From: an uncultured Akkermansia sp.
GTDB lineage: Bacteria; Verrucomicrobiota; Verrucomicrobiia; Verrucomicrobiales; Akkermansiaceae
Assembly: GCA_947631275.1 (NCBI GenBank)
Contig: CANRKR010000021.1
Span: forward strand, 1-36,927
Length of the DNA: 36,927 nucleotides
Direction of reading: 5' to 3'
The translations under genes were made by a program, and so were the position numbers. Under the pieces are notes generated by a model. It ran no database searches and was not told the origin of the DNA. It saw only the letters and a program-made list of their open reading frames with translations. Below, in pieces: positions 31,201 to 36,927 of this stretch; the first letter of the stretch is position 1, and each line of letters begins with the position of its first letter.

Positions 31201-32343
31201 ACTAAGAGTCTCTTGCGCAACCTCGCGGAGCATCACGATCAAATCGAGATGAATGAGTCGCCGGTGCGCAACCAGATCTTTGAGATCGTTGGAGCCTACG
31301 AGGGACGGTTCCGCGATCTTGACGAGGAGCGCGATCGAAAGCTCGATCAAATTGAGTCTGGCGCGGAGATGGAACCCGGTGTCGTCACAGAGGTGAAAGT
31401 CTATATTGCCACGAAGCGCAAGCTTGGTGTGGGCGACAAAATGGCAGGTCGCCATGGCAACAAAGGCGTTTGCTCTCGCGTGCTCCCCGTGGAGGATATG
31501 CCTTATTTGGAAGATGGTACGCCAGTGGATATCATTCTCAACCCCTTGGGCGTGCCCTCTCGCATGAACGTGGGGCAGGTGTTAGAAGCGCACCTTGGCG
31601 TCGCTGCGAAGGCTCTCGGATTTAAAGTTGCAACACCTGTGTTTGATGGCATTGACGAGGCTAAGATATGGGACTATATGAGCCAAGCCAAGAAGGTGCC
31701 TGGCTTCTCGTGGGTTGGTGATGGTAAAGATGGTAGCGTGGCAGGCAAGAGTCGGTTGATTGATGGCCTCACCGGCGAGTACTTCCATTATCCTGTCGTG
31801 GTCGGGTATACCTATATGCTCAAACTTAACCACCTCGTTGCTGACAAAGTCCATGCCCGTGCCGTGGGTACCTATTCACTTGTCACTCAGCAACCGCTGG
31901 GCGGCAAGGCACAGCACGGTGGTCAACGCTTTGGCGAAATGGAGGTGTGGGCCATGGAAGCGTACGGCGCAGCCTACACCCTTCAGGAGCTCCTTACCGT
32001 GAAATCCGACGATGTACAGGGACGAACCCGCATCTACGAGAACATCGTGCGTGGAGATAACGCACTAGAGGCGGGAACACCCGAATCTTTCAATGTGCTC
32101 ATCAAGGAGATGCAGGCGCTGTGTCTGAACGTGCAGCCGCGTGAAAAAGCGGATCGTGAGGGCGCGGCTCCCACGCAGGACGAGGTATTTGAGGTCCTGG
32201 CCAGTGGGGTGGACGATGAAGAAATTCGTATGGATATGCAGAATTATGAGGACAGCATAGATCTTACACTGGACGATTATGACTCAGAACCTGCAGACAC
32301 CATTGATGTGACGGAGCAGGATGGAGAAGAAAACGGCATCTGA
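28243..32343 (+). CDS. rpoB: DNA-directed RNA polymerase subunit beta
   Basis: From the ATG at 28243 the protein has 1366 residues; an in-frame ATG at 28192 would add 17 (MTPAAGAENYILRPTYS). The internal start is preferred because beta subunits usually begin a few residues before the ERISFGKIKEVIEPPNL-type block. The rifampicin region contains GRSQLSQFMDQINPLAELTH (Asp466) and is followed by KRRLSALGPGG. GYNFEDAIIISERL, KMAGRHGNKG (active-site lysines) and the C-terminal GGKAQHGGQRFGEMEVWAMEAYGA are all intact. The C-terminus has an acidic extension of about 60 residues. rpoC follows after 45 bases. No Shine-Dalgarno sequence is seen at either start. Confidence 0.96.
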   Translation: MSKPKKPERISFGKIKEVIEPPNLIEIQTKSYEEFLQRFTAPGKRFKVGLQAVLSEHFPVESYDSQIRLEYVSYEILPPKTTDFAAIRAGETYSASLLIRFRLVCGVNTAEEYSTEEDVYMGEIPMITDRGTFVINGAERVIVAQLHRSPGICYEKMRHANGKELFSFRIIPDRGSWLEVQFDTNDLMYVFLDRRRRRRKFLATTFLRYLGYETDRSIVEQFYTIQKLRIADASAEELEHLLPFEDVKYQEPGSKRAPSVIAKAYEPLSLSTIRRMRELGIKSIEVIDQREDEILVKTLKKDLSYDRDSALKEIFRKFRPGDPTSVQQASAALDRLFREERRYDLTRVGRYKINQKLGLEVPEDVRLIQPIDFLAAVKYLLRLKHGEGVVDDIDHLGNRRVRAVGELLANQCRIGFARTERLVKERMTLCDTTRKDLTPSKLINPKALSAVVRDFFGRSQLSQFMDQINPLAELTHKRRLSALGPGGLNRDRAGFEVRDVHPSHYGRICPIETPEGPNIGLINSLCTYARIDEYGFIETPFRKVKTIEKKDKKGKVIDTEVIITNEVEYLSADKEEYHLIAQANNPIDDDNGHGHFVKPRVTAREHGEFIEVDPRRVEYMDVSPKQIISVAAGLIPFLEHDDANRALMGANMQRQGVPLMVNQAPLVGTGIEAKCARDSGSLVVAAGPGVVASATAEYIVTTPDGELPVPAQRWLSDPDSIKTDSEKGIYVYQLRKFMRSNASTCINQHPIVSRGAKVKAGDVLADGPCTDGGELALGRNVLVAYMSWYGYNFEDAIIISERLVQEDAYTSIHIEEFEEKARDTKLGPEEITRDIPNVGDEALKNLGSDGVVRIGAEVKPGDILVGKISPKSETDLAPEERLLRAIFGEKAADVKDTSLRVPPGTTGVVMDVRIVRSAVPGSPEVDTEKESLKQRRKLDDEYKEAKKNLIDLLTSKLSDRLLGEKIPLEVTHSGSGEVIIPANRKITKSLLRNLAEHHDQIEMNESPVRNQIFEIVGAYEGRFRDLDEERDRKLDQIESGAEMEPGVVTEVKVYIATKRKLGVGDKMAGRHGNKGVCSRVLPVEDMPYLEDGTPVDIILNPLGVPSRMNVGQVLEAHLGVAAKALGFKVATPVFDGIDEAKIWDYMSQAKKVPGFSWVGDGKDGSVAGKSRLIDGLTGEYFHYPVVVGYTYMLKLNHLVADKVHARAVGTYSLVTQQPLGGKAQHGGQRFGEMEVWAMEAYGAAYTLQELLTVKSDDVQGRTRIYENIVRGDNALEAGTPESFNVLIKEMQALCLNVQPREKADREGAAPTQDEVFEVLASGVDDEEIRMDMQNYEDSIDLTLDDYDSEPADTIDVTEQDGEENGI

Positions 32344-32388
32344 TACTCCTCTGGCGAAATACCTCATCAACCTTTACTTTTCAACCAT

Positions 32389-35300
32389 ATGTCTCATTTC
32401 GATCTTAATAACGAAAAACCGAAGAATTTCGATCAGGTTTGTATCACTGTTGCCAGTCCGGACGATATTCACCGCTGGTCCAGTGGAGAGGTGAAGAACC
32501 CCGAGACGATTAATTACCGCACCTTTAAGCCGGAGCGCGGCGGTCTTTTCTGCGAGCGTATATTCGGCCCAACGCGCGACATGGAGTGCTCTTGTGGTCG
32601 TTATAAGCGGGCCAAGAACAAGGGGAAGATATGTGATCGTTGCGGGGTGGAGGTGACCTCCTCCCGGGTGCGTCGCGAACGCATGGGGCACATTGACCTT
32701 GCAGTACCTGTCACGCATATCTGGTTCTACAAGTGCATGCCTAGCCGTATAGGACTTATGCTGGACCTTACGGCAAAGGACCTGGAGCGCATTATCTACT
32801 ACGAGGATTACATCGTGATTGATCCCCGTGGTGTAAATGGAATTGAGCGAGGAACCATTTTGACTGAGGAGCGCTACAATGAGATTCTGGAGGACTCCGG
32901 AGAGGATGCCCCGGAAGCCGGTATGGGAGCGGAAGCCATTCAACGAATGCTCAGTACCATTGATTTGCCGGCTCTCATTGATCAGCTTCGCCAGGAGATG
33001 GAGCGTACCAACTCCAAGCAGAATAGGCGCAAGATTGCCAAGCGCCTGCAGCTTGCTCAAGGCTTCTTGCACAGCGGTTGTCATCCCGAGTGGATGGTGC
33101 TCACCACCCTCCCTGTCATCCCGCCGGATCTGCGTCCACTCGTTCCGTTGCCCGGGGGACGGTTTGCCACCAGTGATTTGAATGATCTTTACCGTCGCGT
33201 TATCAATCGCAATAACCGTCTCAAGGAACTCTCGTCTCTGCAGACGCCGGAGGTAATCCGACGCAATGAGATGCGCATGCTTCAAGAGGCTGTGGACGCG
33301 CTCTTCGACAACGGTCGACATGGTCGTCATGTGACCGGCGCTGGGAATCGCCCGCTTAAATCTCTCTCCGACATGCTGAAAGGCAAGGGTGGACGTTTCC
33401 GCCAGAACTTGCTGGGCAAGCGAGTGGATTACTCCGGACGTTCGGTGATCGTGATTGGACCGAATCTGAAGATGCATCAATGTGGGTTGCCTAAGAAAAT
33501 GGCGCTTACACTTTTTGAGCCGTTCATCATTCACCGCCTGCGTGAGTTGGGATATGTGCACACTGTTCGATCGGCTAAGAAGATGATTGATCGCCGCGAG
33601 GCAGTGGTTTGGGATATCCTGGAAGAGGTGACCAAGGGACATCCTGTGTTTCTGAATCGCGCTCCGACGCTGCACCGCCTTTCCATCCAGGCTTTCGAGC
33701 CCGTGCTGATTGAAGGTTCGGCTATTCGCTTGCATCCCCTGGTTTGCACTGGATACAATGCTGACTTTGATGGTGACCAGATGGCTGTTCACGTGCCGCT
33801 GAGCGTGGAGGCTCAGTTGGAGGCTCGCTTGCTTATGCTTGCACCGAACAACATCTTCTCACCTGCGTCTGGCAAGCCTATCAGTACCCCTACGCAGGAT
33901 ATTATTCTTGGTGCGTATTACCTGACCCACACTCGAGCCAAGCTTGTGAAGGAGAATCAGGACAATCAGCATCTGCTGCCTCTCTTTGAGTCCATTTCAG
34001 AGGTGGAATTTGCTATTGCGGCCCGAAAAATCGGTTACCACGAGTGGATACGACTCAAGAATCCCGACTACGGCAAAACCGGCAGAGAATTTGATCGTCT
34101 TTCTTTCAACCAGGAGAATGTTGATAAGAAGACCATCGTTACCACAGCTGGGCGCGTGCGTTTCAATGAGATCTGGCCGAATGAGATCGGTTACATCAAT
34201 AGAAACGTTGGTAAGAAGCAATTAGGAGAGATTATCTGGCGCTGTTATCAGACTTGTGGGCAGAGTCGCACTGTAGAGACTCTCGATGCACTGAAGGCCC
34301 TCGGGTACAAGGAGGCTACACGCTCCGGCTGCTCTATTGGCATCGTGGATATGGTTGAGCCTGAAAGCAAGGATGATCTTATCGCTGCTGCTTATGAGGA
34401 GGTCAATCGCGTCACGGAACAGTACGAGGAAGGCCTTATCACTAATGGCGAACGTTATGAAAAGGTCGTGAACATCTGGTCCTCAACTACCGATGCTATC
34501 CAGAAAGAGCTTTACACCAAGCTGGAGTACAATGATGGTTCTGCCGTTGCAAATCCGCTTTACATGATGGTGGATTCCGGCGCTCGTGGAAATAAGGCGC
34601 AGATCAAGCAGCTTTCCGGTATGCGCGGCCTTATGGCTAAACCTTCTGGTGAAATTATTGAACGTCCGATTACCTCAAATTTCCGCGGAGGGCTTTCTGT
34701 GCTGGAGTATTTCATCTCAACGCACGGAGCTCGTAAAGGACTCGCGGATACTGCCCTGAAGACGGCCGACTCAGGTTACATGACTCGTAAGCTCGTTGAC
34801 GTTGCTCAGGATGTCATTGTACGCGATGAAGATTGCGGCACGGATGACGGTATTGTCATGACCGCCATCTACGATGGTGAGGATGAAATTGCTTCGCTCT
34901 CTTCCCGCATTTACGGACGTGTCGCGTGTGATGATATTCTTGATCCCATCACGAAAGAAATTGTCGTGATGCGCAATGAGATCATCACTGATGAGGCGGC
35001 GAAGCAGATTGAAAAACTCGGTATAGAGAAGGTGCGCGTGCGCTCGGTACTTACTTGCGAGTTACCGAAAGGTTGCTGTGCGAAATGCTATGGTTTGAAC
35101 CTTGCTACAGGCAAGGCGGTGAAGGTGGGTGAAGCCGTTGGTATTATTGCTGCCCAGTCCATTGGTGAGCCTGGTACCCAGCTTACCATGCGCACTTTCC
35201 ATGTTGGTGGCACTGCCACGGCTACTTCCAATCGTCCAGAGCATGTCTCTAAGACTGCCGGTCGCGTCATCTACGACGAAAATCTGCGCGATCGCTGTGT

Positions 35301-36654
35301 GGAAGATGAAAATGGTCACAATGTGGTACTTTGCAAGAATGGTAGCGTGAAGATCTACGATGCTGAAGGCAAGGAGCAAGAAGCATATCAGCTCACCATG
35401 GGCGCTGTACTCATAGTCAAGGACGGAGAACAAATTGAAGCAGGAACCCTCATTGCTGAGTGGGATCCGTTTGCTATCCCTGTCATTGCAGAAGTGCAAG
35501 GTATCGTTGAATTCCAGGATATGATTGAGGGTATCACCTGTCACACCGAATCCAGTCATACTGAATCCGGTAAGGGAACCACCGTGATCATTGATCACCG
35601 ACAGGATCTTGCCCCTCGTATTGTCGTACACACCGGTAAGGGAAAGGATGATAAACCGCGCATGTATTCTATTCCGACTGGAGCATATCTCGCCGTCGCA
35701 GATGGACAGCGGATTTCTGCTGGTACTCCGATCGCTAAGACTCCGCGCAAAATCCAAAAAACCAATGACATTACCGGCGGTCTGCCGCGGGTGGCCGAGC
35801 TCTTTGAGGCTCGCCGACCGAAAGATACCTGCGTATTGGCAGAGATCGACGGTGTTGTTTCCATTGACGATGCAATGATTCGAGGTAAGAAGGTGGTGAC
35901 GGTTTTCCGCGATATTGAGGCCCGGGATGCCGCTCTCAAGTCTCGCAAGCGCTCCAACAAACTCTCCGAGAAGGATGAACACGAGGGTATGATTTCCTTC
36001 AAGCATCTTGTGCCCATGGATCGCCACATCATCGTGCACGATGGTGACTTTGTACATGCCGGGGAGCCGCTGTCCGATGGTTCTGAAGCTTCTGACGAGA
36101 TTCTACGTATCTGTGGCAAGAATGCCTTGCAAGAGCATCTCGTGAACAAAGTGCAGCAGGTGTATCGTGTGCAAGGTGTGGAAATCAACGACAAGCACGT
36201 GGAAATTATCGTCTCTCAGATGCTGCGAAAGGTTCGCGTGAAGGATCCAGGAGACACTGGTCTGCTTTGGGGTGATGAGGTAGATCGCACCGCTTTTGAA
36301 CGCATCAACAAGGAGATCATCTCCATGAATGGACGCCCCGCCGAGTGCGAGCCTGTCCTGTTGGGCATTACCAAAGCTTCGCTCAAGACCGATTCTTTCA
36401 TCTCTGCTGCCTCTTTCCAGGATACGACGCGCGTGCTTACCGAGGCCGCCACACTTGGGAAATCTGACCAGTTGGAGGGCTTCAAGGAGAATGTAATTCT
36501 CGGTCATCTTATCCCTGCCGGTACAGGGTTCGACAAGTACCGTCGCATCGTTGTGGAGCCCGCCCCGGATGCTATCCCGATTCCCCGTACATACGATGCG
36601 GAAGATAATCTCGCACCGGCGGATGATTCCATTTCCGTGGGGGCCGACGACTAG
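32389..36654 (+). CDS. rpoC: DNA-directed RNA polymerase subunit beta'
   Basis: This 1421-residue protein forms the polymerase active centre with beta. The N-terminal zinc finger has Cys67, Cys69, Cys82 and Cys85 (CSCGR to CDRCG). The catalytic NADFDGDQM is at 457-465 with the three Mg-binding aspartates 459, 461 and 463. The second zinc site is around [17 protein letters not shown] (about 886-902), followed by [21 protein letters not shown] of the trigger-loop region. The C-terminus includes [19 protein letters not shown] and the usual GHLIPAGTG, then an acidic tail. Length and order match other bacterial RpoC. Confidence 0.97.
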   Translation: MSHFDLNNEKPKNFDQVCITVASPDDIHRWSSGEVKNPETINYRTFKPERGGLFCERIFGPTRDMECSCGRYKRAKNKGKICDRCGVEVTSSRVRRERMGHIDLAVPVTHIWFYKCMPSRIGLMLDLTAKDLERIIYYEDYIVIDPRGVNGIERGTILTEERYNEILEDSGEDAPEAGMGAEAIQRMLSTIDLPALIDQLRQEMERTNSKQNRRKIAKRLQLAQGFLHSGCHPEWMVLTTLPVIPPDLRPLVPLPGGRFATSDLNDLYRRVINRNNRLKELSSLQTPEVIRRNEMRMLQEAVDALFDNGRHGRHVTGAGNRPLKSLSDMLKGKGGRFRQNLLGKRVDYSGRSVIVIGPNLKMHQCGLPKKMALTLFEPFIIHRLRELGYVHTVRSAKKMIDRREAVVWDILEEVTKGHPVFLNRAPTLHRLSIQAFEPVLIEGSAIRLHPLVCTGYNADFDGDQMAVHVPLSVEAQLEARLLMLAPNNIFSPASGKPISTPTQDIILGAYYLTHTRAKLVKENQDNQHLLPLFESISEVEFAIAARKIGYHEWIRLKNPDYGKTGREFDRLSFNQENVDKKTIVTTAGRVRFNEIWPNEIGYINRNVGKKQLGEIIWRCYQTCGQSRTVETLDALKALGYKEATRSGCSIGIVDMVEPESKDDLIAAAYEEVNRVTEQYEEGLITNGERYEKVVNIWSSTTDAIQKELYTKLEYNDGSAVANPLYMMVDSGARGNKAQIKQLSGMRGLMAKPSGEIIERPITSNFRGGLSVLEYFISTHGARKGLADTALKTADSGYMTRKLVDVAQDVIVRDEDCGTDDGIVMTAIYDGEDEIASLSSRIYGRVACDDILDPITKEIVVMRNEIITDEAAKQIEKLGIEKVRVRSVLTCELPKGCCAKCYGLNLATGKAVKVGEAVGIIAAQSIGEPGTQLTMRTFHVGGTATATSNRPEHVSKTAGRVIYDENLRDRCVEDENGHNVVLCKNGSVKIYDAEGKEQEAYQLTMGAVLIVKDGEQIEAGTLIAEWDPFAIPVIAEVQGIVEFQDMIEGITCHTESSHTESGKGTTVIIDHRQDLAPRIVVHTGKGKDDKPRMYSIPTGAYLAVADGQRISAGTPIAKTPRKIQKTNDITGGLPRVAELFEARRPKDTCVLAEIDGVVSIDDAMIRGKKVVTVFRDIEARDAALKSRKRSNKLSEKDEHEGMISFKHLVPMDRHIIVHDGDFVHAGEPLSDGSEASDEILRICGKNALQEHLVNKVQQVYRVQGVEINDKHVEIIVSQMLRKVRVKDPGDTGLLWGDEVDRTAFERINKEIISMNGRPAECEPVLLGITKASLKTDSFISAASFQDTTRVLTEAATLGKSDQLEGFKENVILGHLIPAGTGFDKYRRIVVEPAPDAIPIPRTYDAEDNLAPADDSISVGADD

Positions 36655-36681
36655 GGCGGCATTCTTTCCAGAACTTATTCT

Positions 36682-36718
36682 CCGCCCGCTACTCTCTGGC
36701 CAGGAGGGTAGCGGGCGG
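36682..36718 (+). terminator. terminator-like hairpin after rpoC
   Basis: CCGCCCGCTAC (36682-36692) pairs perfectly with GTAGCGGGCGG (36708-36718), with more pairing inside (TCTC with GGAG), 27 bases after the rpoC stop. It is followed only by TTGT, so termination may depend on the stem or be partial. Confidence 0.7.
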
Positions 36719-36722
36719 TTGT

Positions 36723-36736
36723 CAAAAGATCTTTTG
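36723..36736. repeat. 14-bp perfect palindrome
   Basis: CAAAAGATCTTTTG is a perfect palindrome five bases after the rpoC hairpin. It has no loop and so is a poor RNA hairpin. It may be chance, a second weak terminator, or a site for a dimeric DNA-binding protein. Confidence 0.4.
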
Positions 36737-36927
36737 AGATGTGGCTTTGTAAGGGTAAATGAGCTTGCAAAGGGAAGGAGATTAGTCCTAAGAAAATTTT
36801 ACTGAGAGGGAAGCGTGATTATCGTAGGAGTTCACAATTCTGGATGAGAAATTCTCTACTTTTCAATACACGTAGCATCTGAAAGAGCACGAATCATTAG
36901 GCGTACATTTTATTAAAACCAACAGAA
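36737..36927. other. right-edge region without a recognisable gene
   Basis: No open frame with family resemblance lies in these 191 bases, which become AT-rich towards the edge. A weak promoter-like pair (TTGCAA at 36765-36770, 18 bases, TAAGAA at 36789-36794) is present, but nothing downstream inside the window supports it. Confidence 0.35.

Overview
The window reads as one contiguous piece of bacterial chromosome, moderately GC-rich. It carries housekeeping genes with no insertion sequence, prophage, CRISPR array, rRNA gene or origin that I can see. The gene set fits a Gram-negative member of the PVC group, most likely Verrucomicrobiota: ExbB with a signal peptide beside two ExbD proteins and a giant secreted TPR protein, several small lipoproteins, an AsmA-like envelope protein, a PiT-PhoU transporter, and translation genes that mostly lack Shine-Dalgarno sequences. 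The taxonomic call is inference from gene content, not from a marker alignment.

Layout. Positions 1-117 hold the tail of an unidentified plus-strand gene. A minus-strand pair, carA then purA (2652 down to 208), runs from a clear sigma70-type promoter. A divergent plus-strand operon (2973-4537) encodes a DUF883/ElaB-like protein, a YqjE-like membrane protein, another small membrane protein and a ManC-type cupin. thrS, infC and a PiT phosphate transporter follow (4597-9521). A minus-strand operon (12564 down to 9633) encodes an AsmA-like protein, a divergent IF-1-like OB-fold protein, the tRNA methyltransferase TrmL and a DnaQ-like exonuclease.

Positions 12875-13159 hold a tiny lipoprotein gene ending in a good intrinsic terminator. 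Next is an energised-transport cluster (13242-20041): exbB, exbD, exbD, a 1134-residue TPR protein and a 382-residue secreted protein with a Lys/Ala tail. A GNAT acetyltransferase, a lipoprotein and truA follow. A 15-bp perfect hairpin then separates truA from a convergent Sel1-repeat gene.

The last 14 kb are the classic translation/transcription block: tRNA-Thr, tuf, tRNA-Trp, secE, nusG, rplK, rplA, rplJ, rplL, rpoB, rpoC. A strong promoter lies upstream of tRNA-Thr and a second sits directly before rplL. Several intercistronic hairpins could adjust output, and an intrinsic-type hairpin follows rpoC. The rpmG gene often found between tuf and secE is absent.

Most of the window is conserved core genome. 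The least ordinary items are the IF-1-like protein that lacks the usual 30S-contact loop, the exb/TPR cluster with two different ExbD proteins and no TonB, a ThrRS without its TGS domain, and the generally SD-less translation starts. I found no clear defence system or other wholly new system.
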